Below, piece by piece: positions 1-10,620 of a stretch of DNA of 64,000 bases (positions within the stretch are counted from its first letter, which is position 1; every line of letters begins with the position of its first letter). The stretch covers positions 9,362,001-9,426,000 of the forward strand of contig CM082589.2 in assembly GCA_040954595.2 (NCBI GenBank). Direction: 5' to 3'. Position numbers and translations under genes: made by a program. This DNA comes from Balanoglossus misakiensis (lineage: Eukaryota > Hemichordata). The notes beneath the pieces are model-generated. The model saw only the letters and a list, made by a program, of their open reading frames with translations, made no database searches and was not told the origin of the DNA.

Positions 1-858
1 GAGATTTAACAGCCGATTGGTGTGCCCCAAAAAGGCCAGTGAATGGGTGCCCAGATCAAGTAATTTCTGGATGTCAACATTATCCTGAGGTTTGTCCTTT
101 AACTTGGCTAGTTCACTAACCAGTTGAGTTACACAAACTGATCCCTTCACAAGGGAATTTTGCACTACCTGGAACTTTGTGTCCAAAGTTCTTGTCTCTG
201 GGCGTATGATATCCCAAATCAGTTGGTTTACTCTTACATTTGTCAACCCATGACAGTTTTCTGGGCGAAGAAACTTCTTAACAAGATCATTGTATTTCTC
301 ATCAGGAATTCCATCCCTGAAGAAAGCATTAATCATAGTAGCAAAATCTTCATCAACAGTATCATCACATTGTTCCTTTACAAGAAACTTGGTAGCCATA
401 TCCTTGAACATGCTTGGTTGACTGGTGACGTCACTCACAGTGGCATCAGTAGCAGTAGCACTGCCGCTAGCCGAAGCACCAACTTCGGACGCGTCCGAAG
501 CAGAAGGTTTCATGTGTGAGACAGTTGTCTCATCCTCGACATCTTCAACACAAATATCATTGTCATCTTCATAATAACAATCCTGTTCAATTTTCTCCAT
601 ACGCGTAGTGAGCTTACCCTGATTGTCCTTGATCTCCGTAAGCAGATTCTAAATGGCCGACATCTCACCAGAACCAGCCGGTGTGTCTACAGATGACCTG
701 CTCACCTTACTAGTAGTCGCCTCCGACGTTGTGTCGCCCGTGACTAAAACAGCGGCACTATCACGTTTACGCTTGGAATGTTTGTCAACGTCTGAAACAA
801 CTGCACCCCCAGCATCCTTAGATGCAATGTCCGTGCTGACACTTCGTTTGGGTGGCAT
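1..858 (-). pseudogene. DIRS-like retrotransposon ORF1 (gag-like), partial, one nonsense codon
   Basis: Read on the minus strand, a frame opens at the ATG at 856-858 (MPPKRSVSTD) and stays open to the window edge, about 286 codons, apart from one in-frame TAG at 649-651. It begins with a Ser/Thr/Lys-rich stretch. A charged segment, an acidic stretch and an Ala/Ser-rich linker follow, then a helical region with 'VNQLIWDIIRPETRTLD', 'QNSLVKG' and 'LDLGTHSLAFLGHTNRLLNL'. The 'alkyl-LLGHxNxxLxxRR'-type ending is the pattern I associate with the gag-like ORF1 of animal DIRS (tyrosine-recombinase) retrotransposons; that assignment is inference. RT and recombinase would lie beyond position 1. The single stop suggests a fairly young copy or a read error. 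Confidence 0.6.
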
Positions 859-2068
859 GACGTGTACAACGCACGTTGCGACGCTAACACAAAGTTAGTC
901 TTCCAAATGTCTTCAGACGTACTAAAAACTGCTAAACTCGAACCACGTTCGAGCGACAAAAACAAATATTATCACCGAATTGTACCTTGACCAACTCGGC
1001 TGAACGAAGTTACAAAATTCGCAAAATTGAGCCAGACGAGAACACAACGTGTTTCGCTGGCGTAGGTCAACAGTGCAACTGAAGTTACTCATGCGCAGTG
1101 CTATCTCATGTGGTTCCATGAGTGTGATGACGTAATAGAATTAAGATTTCTACATATACTAATAAAGAAGACAGGTTGATTCATCAATCATTGATGACAT
1201 GTATTTGAAAAATTCATTCCAATATTGGCAATTTTGTTTGAATAAAATTGAGACAATATTTTCAGAATTTGTTTGCACTATATATCTTTTAAGCGAAAAA
1301 TAATTTTTAAATCAAATTATGTAGTACTTTTTGTTGGAAAGCCTTATTCACAGACCCTTGCAATTTTTTATCCCTCAAGTTGAGGGGGGGGGGGCAAAAG
1401 TAAGTATTTCTTAGCCCCCCCCCCCCCCCTTTAGCATTGGAGAGGGGGCAAGTGACCACCCCCTCCTGGTTCCTACGCCTAGAGAGGCGAAGTTGTGGAA
1501 ATGTATGTCTGCTTGGGACCATTCTGCAACGCTTTGGGGTATAGTTTGTCACTGTCAGTGTGCCCTATAAGCCCATATGATGCACCACTGACTCACTAGT
1601 GACTCAAGGAAATTATCCACAATACATGCAAAGCGCAGATTCAGAGAATTGTTTACAAATCTTCAAATTGACTCAAAGCTTTAAAAAATTATGTTTGTTT
1701 AGAGAATACTGCAGGTAACATTGGCAAGCAGATATGACCTAACCATATCTAAATATGGAAATGTGAAAAGAAATAAACTATAGGAACATGCCCAATCAAG
1801 TGTCATGTGTCAAGGCAATCTTACAAGCAGTGCAACTTCTTTCAAGCAGCCCTGGGACAGACAGTCAGAGACACTCACTGACCTACCACTGGTAGTTAAT
1901 AAAAGAATGGCTGGTGGTCTCTGTAACAGCTGGCCTATTACAGTTATGTAAACACGAATAATGTAAATTATCAGTGGGGTTTCACCCACCTCATGTAAAG
2001 AGTAACTTTCAAAGCAACTGGGCAAGTGGTTAACTATTAGATTACCAAAATATTTTTGTAATTTGCAG
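859..2068. other. non-coding stretch with G/C homopolymer runs
   Basis: No supported gene. It holds poly-G and poly-C runs around 1383-1394 and 1416-1430, and AT-rich sequence elsewhere. A dispersed repeat at 1712-2035 is listed separately. The first part may be the leader of the DIRS-like element. Confidence 0.5.
1712..2035. repeat. dispersed repeat, copy 1 (second copy at 53880-54165)
   Basis: This stretch ('acattggcaagcagatatga', 'gcaacttctttcaagcagcc', 'agtaactttcaaagcaactg') matches 53880-54165 over about 300 bp in the same order, with many small differences. Two diverged copies of one interspersed element, class unknown. Confidence 0.7.
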
Positions 2069-2194
2069 AAACCATCAAAGAAGATGAAAGCGACTATACT
2101 TTTTAAGCAGTCTTCTTACAAAAAAAGCCTTACGGCAAATAACAAGAAAAAGCAAGTCTGCCAGATGACAAATTCATGAATGGATTGCTGAACA
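2069..2194 (+). pseudogene. probable upstream exon of the DUF6589-like gene
   Basis: It follows an acceptor 'tttgcag' and precedes a donor 'gtaatg'. One frame reads 'FKQSSYKKSLTANNKKK'. After an A-rich run a second frame reads 'LPDDKFMNGLLNR', so a frameshift inside the exon is likely. Assigned to this gene only by position and orientation. Confidence 0.35.
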
Positions 2195-2566
2195 GGTAAT
2201 GTGATGAGCCTCATAAATTGCAATTCAATGTTTGACATTGTTGCAAGACTTAATCTTCACACTATTTTTTTGTGTTTCAGAAATCTTAGCAAAGAGCGAT
2301 AATCCCAGTCTCTGTTATATTCTTTTTTTCCAAAATCACAATTCGTGGATAGTGGACTATATATCATTGTTTGAAGCTTTGACACCGGAGCAAACACAAC
2401 TATATATAAACATATATACAAACATTTTGAAAATTAATGTGATGCATGATGCAACAGTAACTTGTTAATACCTATGCATAATGCTTCCCTTGTGTGTATT
2501 GCCTTGATGAGAAATCTATCACTACACTAATAAGATTTGATCTTTACTTTAAAGATTAGGAAAGAA

Positions 2567-2713
2567 ATGAGCAGTTTTGGCAGGGTCGAGAGCAGACTAA
2601 AACAGCCACTGAGTAAGGAAACAGCTTCAGAGTTTTCGTGGCAGGAAATGCTGGAGGAAACATCAAAGCACCTGCCATTTTTTCACAATAATTTAGTTTG
2701 CAGACATGTGTGA
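2567..2713 (+). pseudogene. possible exon of the DUF6589-like gene
   Basis: A 48-codon frame (MSSFGRVESRLKQPLSK, then 'EFSWQEMLEETSKHLPFFHN') has protein-like composition and lies in the right place for the N-terminal part of the gene. No convincing donor follows; the frame ends in TGA at 2711-2713. Confidence 0.35.
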
Positions 2714-2924
2714 ACTATACAGTAAAATGTTTTGAAAAAAACACTATGTTTATACAGACAGCTAGCACTTTGTAAAAATTTACCCCAGTAACCCAACTAC
2801 ATGTACATGTGTATACAGTGTATCTAAGTGTGTACCTGCACATGCTAGTGAAGTGCCCATTCATCATAGGGCAGTGGTGACTTTATTGTTTTTGGAATAA
2901 TTCATAATTGTTGTTGCCTTCCAG

Positions 2925-3087
2925 AGTGACTTTGGTGGAAATGAAGCCGAAGCAATAGCAGAACAAGAACCAAATGTTGGAGGATATGACACTAGGCACA
3001 GTGGAGTACGACAACGACTGTTTGTGAATGAAACAGATAACAATGATGACATTGTTGAAGGAATGCATCCATTGACTCTGCAAAAAT
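2925..3087 (+). CDS. exon of the DUF6589-like gene (acidic segment)
   Basis: Bounded by 'ccttccag' and a 'gtaaga' donor. It encodes an acidic stretch ending 'EGMHPLTLQK' and leaves one base that joins the next exon as Cys, continuing 'CSGYALCWDNIQ'. Open in the expected frame and phase-compatible with the exon at 3429. Confidence 0.6.
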
Positions 3088-3428
3088 GTAAGAACCAGTC
3101 TTTCCATTCCTTTAATATATAGATTTCTGCGTAACATTGGAACAACTTTTGTCAAACTTGGCATAAGTATGGCATGCATATATGCATGTCAATTTATTTT
3201 GTGAGATATTCAAATATGGCTACCAGGTATATCTCCTTCCAGATAAGTGGCATATCATGTTGTACCTGTCACAAACATGATTATAAACAATGACTGCCAT
3301 CAGCACAATGAATATGAGTTCAGTGAACCATATCTTCCTATCTTAGAGGTGCCTGTGTCATTAATCGATGACTTGTTACTTTTGTGATTCATGGTTGACT
3401 TTATTTGATTCCTGTTTTGTCTTAACAG

Positions 3429-3785
3429 GTTCTGGATATGCCTTATGTTGGGACAATATCCAAACACTTAGTGTTGCAAGATATCAGTCCAGTCAACGGC
3501 AAAATACATTTCTTATGTGGGCATTGTCCTTTGCTGCTGTGAATTCGAGTCAGTTTCCGGGAATTGGACCAACTGGATACAGAGCCGACAAAGAAAGCAG
3601 CTGACCTCAGTATGGAATGTATCCTGCCATCTGCGCGTGATTGGGATTCACTGAGAACTAGAATGGAACTGTTAGTGACCAAAATCCTATGTAAACACAT
3701 GGGTTATTTTGCTGAACTGACAGATATGGTACAAGACTACATCCCACATCAATTCATTGAAGAATCCAAGAATAAGAGTACAATT
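3429..3785 (+). pseudogene. DUF6589-like exon with a frameshift and a mutated splice donor
   Basis: The exon starts after 'cttaacag' and reads 'YALCWDNIQTLSVARYQS' and 'FLMWALSFAAVN'. Near 3540-3560 the homologous reading moves to another frame ('VSFRELDQLDTEP', 'DWDSLRTRMELLVTKILC'), consistent with one extra base. It should end after 'KNKSTI' at 3785, because the following exon is phase 0 and continues 'INLGVIREN'. The intron there begins TTAAGT where GTAAGT is expected, so the donor looks inactivated by one substitution. Confidence 0.65.
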
Positions 3786-4065
3786 TTAAGTGCTGTCCAA
3801 ATTATGATAATCTTAATAGAATGTTTATATAAGTATGTGTGAACTTTATATTACTTTGTAAGATTGTGTGAAACTGTCATTGATACTGAAAACACTTCAA
3901 GTTAGAACATCAAATTCAAGTCTAAAATAAACATGAAACATTAAAAAAATTAGTTTTTTTTTATGGAACTTTAAAAACTGCATGATTGAGCTCATGTGTA
4001 TGTATACAATGTAATTACTGTCCAATGATCAATACTTTAGTTGTAAAATTCATGGTTATTTTCAG

Positions 4066-4320
4066 ATCAACTTAGGGGTCATCAGAGAAAATCCTGCCAG
4101 TAACAAAGGAGTTATTGCGATAATGAAACATTTAAAGCAGTATGTGCCAACAAGAACAGAAGGTCAACCATACACAATTCTGTGCCATGGTGATCAACTC
4201 TCTGCAGAGAGAATGGCAGAAGCCCGGCAGGCAATGGCACTTAATGAGGAACCCACTGACAGATTAATTAGTCTTGAACCTAACTGTCAGGATTTCCATG
4301 AACGGTGCATAATTATGCAG
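4066..4320 (+). CDS. DUF6589-like core exon 1
   Basis: An 85-codon phase-0 exon between 'attttcag' and 'gtaaaa'. It contains 'MKHLKQYVPTRTEG', 'LCHGDQLSAERMAEARQAM' and 'LEPNCQDFHERCIIMQ'. The GDQxxxERM and DxHxR/K positions are the most recognisable points of the DUF6589 family. Open throughout. Confidence 0.7.
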
Positions 4321-4448
4321 GTAAAAACATTGTACTAAGCTGTGCAAGGTATATTTGTTTTAGGTTCTCAGTAATTAATTTCCTTGGCTGAATTGCTTAC
4401 CGTGTTAATCTAGGAGTAGAACAATCATTGTTATTTATTTATTTTCAG

Positions 4449-4821
4449 GATACAATGGATCTTCTGTTCACTGGAAAAAGTGCGAATCAAGAGGGTACAC
4501 TTTTGTATCTGAAAACTGTGTTTAACCATCGATATGTGAAGAAAAAGATCACAGACTGCATCAATCATGTGGATAATTTGTTGAATTTCACAACTGAAGC
4601 TATGGTAGTTTTGGCTGCAATGAAAGTTCTACAGGTAGATGACATTGACGAAATACACGAAAACGCACCTGGAGACAAAGTGGATCACCTGAAGGCTTTA
4701 GCTTCAGATGTTGTGTTGATGGTTTGGCTAATCATAGACTACAGGTCCATAAAAGAAGTGTTCACAGCTAATGATGGTGATGAGGATGATAGAGAATTCT
4801 GTATATGTGGCAGTACCGAGG
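4449..4821 (+). CDS. DUF6589-like core exon 2, ending in the start of PHD finger 1
   Basis: Opens after 'attttcag' with 'DTMDLLFTGKSANQEGTL' and runs through 'FNHRYVKKKITDCINHVDN' and a helical segment. It ends in an acidic linker and 'EFCICGSTEG', which supplies the first Cys pair of a PHD finger. The donor is 'gttagt'; the phase-1 join to 5368 gives 'EGDLPDSPWIEC'. Confidence 0.7.
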
Positions 4822-5367
4822 GTTAGTGTCTGTCATTTATATATTAATATGCCATTACTTGGACCATATATTTGTTGCAATGACATGTAACTCACACTGA
4901 AAACAATGTACTATGCTACCTATTTTTTAATTTTTTTTTTTTTTTGGGGGGGGGGGATCACATAAACTGCATTCACTGGGGAGTAAGTTATGTGAATTTT
5001 TAGCCCACAATGAGGAGCTTATAATTTGGGTTGAACCTATCTAAACATCTGTGCGTGTTGTGTGTGTGTGCCTGTGTGTGTGTGTCTGTCTGTCTGTCTG
5101 TCTCTCCATCTGTGTCCAGCGGTATCTCCAATATATAATATTTGGTCAGTTACAACCAAACCCGCAAATATAACACAGAGCAGTTTGTGACACTGTTATG
5201 ACTGTCCATACACATTTTGGATGATTTTATAATCAATTACTGTGAAGTGGTCTATGGATTTTATCACTCAACCTTGAGAGTAGTAGCTATGTAACTTTTT
5301 TTAATGTCATGCAGTCAATATAGTCAGCGAATAAAATGTGCTCTTCTCTATCATGTTTTTATTTCAG
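4822..5367 (+). other. intron with simple-sequence tracts
   Basis: Holds a poly-T then poly-G tract around 4929-4957 and a (TG)n/(CTGT)n microsatellite around 5055-5105. No coding signal. Confidence 0.6.
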
Positions 5368-5631
5368 ATTTGCCAGATTCGCCATGGATTGAATGTTCAG
5401 CAATGGGTAACTGTCACAAGGGTCGTTGGTACCATTGCCAGTGCATGGACATAGATCAAGGGGACATACCTGAAGGAGATTGGTGGTGTTCTGGAAATTG
5501 TGAGCAATACTCAATATACTGCTGCAAACAGGCTAAACCAGGAGCTGAGTGGATTGGTTGCTCTAATGAAGAAAACTGCTTGAATGGAGAATAGTTTCAC
5601 TTAGAGTGCAAGGGATTAACAATTATACCTG
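5368..5631 (+). pseudogene. PHD finger exon: PHD1 complete, PHD2 interrupted by TAG
   Basis: Together with the end of the previous exon this gives a full PHD finger: CxC, 'WIECSAMGNC', 'WYHCQC', then 'GDWWCSGNC'. PHD fingers usually bind histone H3 tails; binding here is not tested. A second finger starts at 'YCCKQAKPGAEWIGCSN'. At 5592-5594 the codon before 'FHLEC' is TAG where PHD fingers have Trp or another aromatic, a simple TGG-to-TAG nonsense change. Translation would end inside PHD2. Confidence 0.75.
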
Positions 5632-5903
5632 GTATGAATTTCTAGTTTTACATACAAACATAAGCAACCCTGTTTGTGATAGTAAAATTCTGAAAATATT
5701 CAATGGTGGCCTTTTTCTCATGCATTTTTATGTATTTGTAACTTTACATGTAGTAGTCTGTGAGAATGGCTTGAAATCAACATCCTATACTACATGAGCA
5801 GAATTGTTTTACCATCAATATGAGGATAAACATATTGGTATGAAATGATATCCTATGACACTTTCTAATTGTTCGTAAATCTTGGGTTTTACTTCAATTT
5901 TTG

Positions 5904-6146
5904 AGGGTGACTGGTTTTGCAGCAATGAATGCAAAAGTGTGCAGCGTGGCAGTACAGCAAACATTGACCAAGTGGCTGAATACACAAGATGCTTGACATG
6001 GCGTGGGTTATATCAACTTGCTCACAAAGATGCTGAGAGACATGCTGATGGCGAGGGGATTATCTCAAACTGGAGACTGGATTTGTTACAGTTTTGGTGT
6101 AATAACCATTACAAATATTTGATTCAAGGTCACAGGTTATTAGCTG
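5904..6146 (+). pseudogene. exon completing PHD2, with a damaged acceptor
   Basis: Reads 'EGDWFCSNEC' (the last Cys pair of PHD2), then 'YTRCLTWRGLYQLAHKDAER' and 'NWRLDLLQFWCNNHYKYLIQ'. The expected Glu codon is split g|ag across the intron, by analogy with 'IPEGDWWC' in PHD1. The intron would then end in TG (5902-5903) instead of AG. The nearest real AG (5904-5905) breaks the frame relative to the previous donor. Confidence 0.6.
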
Positions 6147-6456
6147 GTAAGATAACTATCTAATCAGGACCCCTCTGCATTGATGGCAGATTTTCCACTT
6201 CAAGTCAAAAGTGACAATGTGAATAGAATTCTACCTGTATATTGAGGCACCTCTTTCTTACAGATTTTTTTTTGCTTCCTGAGGATGTTCATAATAGACA
6301 GACTTCAATCCATTGATAATAATTATACGAAGAATTAATACAAACGTGGAAAAGAGAGTTTATTGACAACATTAAGAATTAAGACATAACATGTACAGGA
6401 TTGACAAGTAAGATAAAACCGATGAGGTAAATAAATTAAAACATTTCCTTTCCCAG

Positions 6457-6588
6457 GAGTAAATGGGTGGTTGCCAAAGAGACTCTCAGAAGAAATCAAG
6501 TGGAACCGAACAGTAAATATCCATGGAGACATTTGCAATACTGTGGCTTTGGATCTGGCCAATGAATTCTTGAATAACGAATTCAAAC
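6457..6588 (+). CDS. DUF6589-like C-terminal exon 1
   Basis: Starts after 'tttcccag' and completes a Gly codon from the previous exon (GVNGWLPKRLSEE). It carries 'NRTVNIHGDICNTVALD' and 'LANEFLNNEFK'. The 'NxHGxxxNxxxDLxxEFLNxxFK' layout is a hallmark of the family. The donor is 'gtaggt'. Confidence 0.7.
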
Positions 6589-7041
6589 GTAGGTATTACA
6601 AATAGTCCTTCATGTCATTAACATGTCTGATGGAACCAGCAAATTTTACACTGGGCTGCAGTGGATATTTTGGTGTAAATTTTCTCAATGAAATTGAAAT
6701 TTTGATTTCAACCCACAGTCTAAGCTTCATCAGGGATTTTGAGCTCAATAAACAGTATCGTGTTCCCCTCAGTACATGGTATAAATACATGTATAAAGTT
6801 TACGGTAAAGAAAAACTATATTTGGTTAACCTCCGAATAGGACAAGAAAGTAGGACAAAAGTTCTTGTTTTTGGACATGTCAAGCTCTTTTGTTTTTCCT
6901 GTAATTAATGACTTTGGTGAAATTTGATTTATTTGCTTTCTCAAAAATATGTGAAAATTTTGTAATATATTTATTACAATATGCCAATTATGATACCTAG
7001 AGTATTTATTTAGTAAATTTTGGTTCAATTTTTTGTCTCAG

Positions 7042-7391
7042 AAAATCCGAAGCGCTGTCTTGGTCAATACAATGATACACAAGTGGCAAGATGCTCAAGA
7101 CTTGTTGGTTCGCTTGGAAAGTCAATGGAGAAATTGTATTTTGATCAATTAGCAGACAAGTACCAATACACACCACATACCACCACTGGCGACACAACTA
7201 AAGATGTGAGAAAGTGTGTTAATATGTATAAATTAAAGGATTTATTTACAATAAAGCCGAACAGGGAGCAAAAGGCATTCTCAAAGTTTACACATGAAAT
7301 ATCTGTGAAAAATCCTGAAAACCTAAAAGCAAGGTTTGTTAAGTACTCTAAACAACTGGATGCTGAAAAAAGATTACTGTTGCTACAGTAA
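7042..7391 (+). CDS. DUF6589-like terminal exon
   Basis: Follows 'tttgtctcag', phase-compatible with the exon at 6457. It reads 'NPKRCLGQYNDTQVARCSR', 'LVGSLGKSMEKLYFDQL' and a Lys-rich tail, then TAA. No AATAAA is obvious directly downstream. Confidence 0.65.
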
Positions 7392-7770
7392 AGATCAGTA
7401 AAGATACAGAAAAATGTTCTAGAATCATATATGCCATTGGCAGGCTGTAATTTAGTACTGAATATAGTTTTATGGGCCTGTCATGAACAGAAGAACCTGT
7501 GTCTAAGTAGTCCTGTTTCATAAGTCAGGTCCATGACATATGTACCGACATCTGTGATTGGTCCATCTGGTAATCTTAGGTCCACTTGCGGCACGCTGAT
7601 TGGAGGGACCTTATGTGTTAGGTCTTATCATTATGTATTATTCACTAGACCTTGTAGGTTAGGTCTTATTACTATGTATTATTCACTTTACAGCTCCTTG
7701 ATTGGTTAATGTGTAGGTCTGGTCCTCCAGTGTTCACTGCCTCATTATGCAGGACCTTGTAGGTTAGGTC
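7392..7770. other. left flank of the satellite array with short direct repeats
   Basis: Short repeats of 'ccttgtaggttaggtctta' and 'tatgtattattcact' lie between about 7615 and 7770. The last 'gtaggttaggtc' runs straight into the first satellite monomer. Confidence 0.5.
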
Positions 7771-9188
7771 TATCTATGTGTTCTGCGCCTCCCAACAGAA
7801 TTCCGTAAATACACGAGGCTGTTTGGAAGCAACCATGGAAATTTTAGAACTATCTCTCGATCTACAGAGTCTTTAGTGGAAAACTTTCTTATGCACATAG
7901 GCCTATCTATGTGTTCTGTGCCTCACAACATCGGTAAATAAACGAGGCTGTTTGGAAACAACCATGGAAATTTTAGAACTATCCGTTGATCTAAAGTTGA
8001 AAAGTTTCTTATGCGCATAGGCCTATCTATGTGTTCAGCGCATCACAACAGAATTGTGTAAATGAACGAGGCTGTGTTTGGAAGCAACCATGGAAATTTT
8101 AGAACTATCTCTCGATCTACAGAGTCTAGTGGAAAACTTTATTATGCACATAGGCCTATCTATGTGTTCTGTGCCTCACAACATCGGTAAATAAACGAGG
8201 CTGTTTGGAAGCAACCATGGAAATTTTACAACTATCCGTCGATCTACAGAGTCTGGTGGAAAACTTTCTTATGCGCATAGGCCTATCACGTGTTCTGCGC
8301 CTCACAACAGAATGTTGTAAACAAACGAGGCTGTGTTTGGAAGCAACCATGGTAATTTTAGAACTATCCGTCGATCTACGGAGTCTAGTGGAAAACTTTC
8401 TTATGCGCATAGGCATATCTATGTGTTCTACGCATCACAACAGAATTCGGTACATAAACGAGGCTGTTTGGAAGCAACCATGGAAATTTTAGAACTATCT
8501 CTTGATCTACAGAGTCTAGTGGAAAACGTTCTTATGCACATAGGCCTATCTATGTGTTCTGCGCCTCACAACAGAATTCGGTATATAAACGAGGCTGTGT
8601 TTGGAAGCAACAATGGAAATTTTAGAACTATTCGTCGATCTACAGAGTCTAGTGGAAAATGTTCTTATGCGCATAGGCATATCTATGTGTTCTACGCATC
8701 ACAACAGAATTCGGTACATAAACGAGGCTATTTGGAAGCAACCATGGAAATTTTAGAACTATCTCTTGATCTACAGAGTCTAGTGGAAAACGTTCTTATG
8801 CACATAGGCCTATCTATGTGTTCTGCGCCTCACAACAGAATTCGGTATATAAACGAGGCTGTGTTTGGAAGCAACCATGGAAATTTTAGAACTATCCGTC
8901 GATCTACAGTGTCTAGTGGAAAACGTTCTTATGCGCATAGGCCTATCTATGTGTTCTGCGCTTCACAACAGAATTTTGTAAACAAATGAGGCAGTGTTTG
9001 GAATCAACCATGGAAATTTTCGAACTATCTCTCGATCTACAGAGTCTAGTGGAAACATTTCTTATGCGCTTAGGCCTATCATGTGTTATGCGCCTCACAA
9101 CAGAAATCGGTAAATAAACGAGGCTGTTTGGAAGCAACCATGGAAATTTTATAACTATCTCTCGATCTACAGAGTCTAGTGGAAAACT

Positions 9189-9662
9189 AATTAATACTGG
9201 GGCAAATATTACTGTAGCTCCTATTCGGTTGTTAGAGCTAGTACCCGCTCTTAAGAATTATCCGATGTTCAAGTCCAGATATAATTGTGTACAACCGGCA
9301 AACGAAGACAAATTGAAGGTATTTGGATTTATGAAAATACCTGCTTTTATTGGGAATAAGCGTGTATTACTGTATGTTAATTTAGTTGAGTCTCTTCAGC
9401 ATAATCTGATTTTGGGACTTGATTTTATGAAGCGTTATAGAGCTGTTATTGATTTCATGGGTAATATTTTAAGATTACAATCAGACGTACCGTTAAGAAC
9501 CAATGTTGATGTTAACATTCCACCTGGAAATGAAACGGATATTCCAGTGAAAGTACCGTATAAATATCTTACTGGAGTTTTAGGTTGTATTTCTGATAAA
9601 CGAACACGCTTAACCCCGGGTATTTTGGTAGCTAAGCCTATTCGAATAAGAATTTTCTTCCC
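9189..9662 (+). mobile_element. retropepsin-like module P1 (catalytic Asp replaced by Asn)
   Basis: In frame with the monomer before it (SRSTESSGKL) the sequence reads 'LINTGANITVAPIRLLEL' and later 'LILGLDFMKRYRAVIDF'. These match the two landmarks of retroviral-type aspartic proteases, the D[ST]G active site and the ILGxD region. Here the active-site codon is AAT (Asn). The frame stays open through 'VPYKYLTGVLG' into the next monomer and stops at 9738. Most similar in style to LTR-retroelement proteases; no RT or integrase is attached. Confidence 0.7.
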
Positions 9663-10189
9663 ATACGTGTTCTGCGCCTCACAACAGAATTCGGTAAACA
9701 AACGAGGCTGTGTTTGGAAGCAACCATGGAAATTTTAGAACTATCTCTCGATCTACAGAGTCTGGTGGAAAACGTTCTTATGCGCATAGGCCTATCATGT
9801 GTTCTGCGCCTCACAACAGAATTCGGAAATAAACGAGGCTGTTTGGAAGCAACCATGGAAAGTTTAGAACTATCTCTCGATCTATAGAGTCTAGTGGAAA
9901 ACGTTCTTATGCACATAGGCCTATCTATGTGTTCTGCGCCTCACAACAGAATTCCTTAAATAAACGAGGCTGTTTGGAAGCAACCATGGAAATCTTACAA
10001 CTATCCGTCGATCTATAGAGTCTAGTGGAAAACGTTCTTATGCGCATAGGCCTATATATGTGTTCTGCGCATCACAACAGAATTTTGTAAACAAACGAGG
10101 CTGTTTGGAAGCAACCATGGAAAGTTTCGAACTATCTCTCGATCTACAGAGTCTATAGTGGAAAACTCTCTTATGCACATATGCCTATA

Positions 10190-10620
10190 TATGTGTTCTA
10201 CGCCTCAAAACAGAATTCCTTAAATAAACGAGGCTGTTTGGAAGCAACCATGGAAATCTTACAACTATCCGTCGATCTATAGAGTCTAGTGGAAAACGTT
10301 CTTATGCGCATAGGCCTATATATGTGTTCTGCGCATCACAACAGAATTTTGTAAACAAACGAGGCTGTTTGGAAGCAACCATGGAAAGTTTCGAACTATC
10401 TCTCGATCTACAGAGTCTATAGTGGAAAACTCTCTTATGCACATATGCCTATATATGTGTTCTACGCCTCAAAACAGAATTCCTTAAATAAACGAGGCTG
10501 TTTGGAAGCAACCATGGAAATCTTACAACTATCCGTCGATCTATAGAGTCTAGTGGAAAACGTTCTTATGCGCATAGGCCTATATATGTGTTCTGCGCAT
10601 CACAACAGAATTTTGTAAAC
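10190..10620 (+). repeat. 262-bp dimer repeat inside the satellite
   Basis: A two-monomer unit ('ctacgcctcaaaacagaatt' through 'gcacatatgcctatatatg') is repeated with a period of about 262 bp, near 10199 and 10461. Confidence 0.7.

Larger units (their letters stand above)
2069..7391 (+). pseudogene. DUF6589-like protein with two PHD fingers, multi-exon, decayed
   Basis: Exons are about 2069-2194, 2567-2713 (weak), 2925-3087, 3429-3785, 4066-4320, 4449-4821, 5368-5631, 5904-6146, 6457-6588 and 7042-7391. Where both splice sites are intact the phases agree (3087/3429, 4320/4449, 4821/5368, 6146/6457 and 6588/7042). The conserved core, including 'LCHGDQLSAERM', 'NCQDFHERC' and 'NIHGDICNTVALDLANEF', matches DUF6589, a domain of unknown, probably transposon-derived function in animals and fungi. 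Two PHD zinc fingers are inserted between the two halves of this domain. Lesions: a one-base frameshift near 3540-3560, a donor GT changed to TT at 3786, TAG at 5592-5594 and an acceptor AG changed to TG at 5902-5903. The stop is TAA just after 'KRLLLLQ' at 7391. Family naming is inference; the lesions are read directly. Confidence 0.72.
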
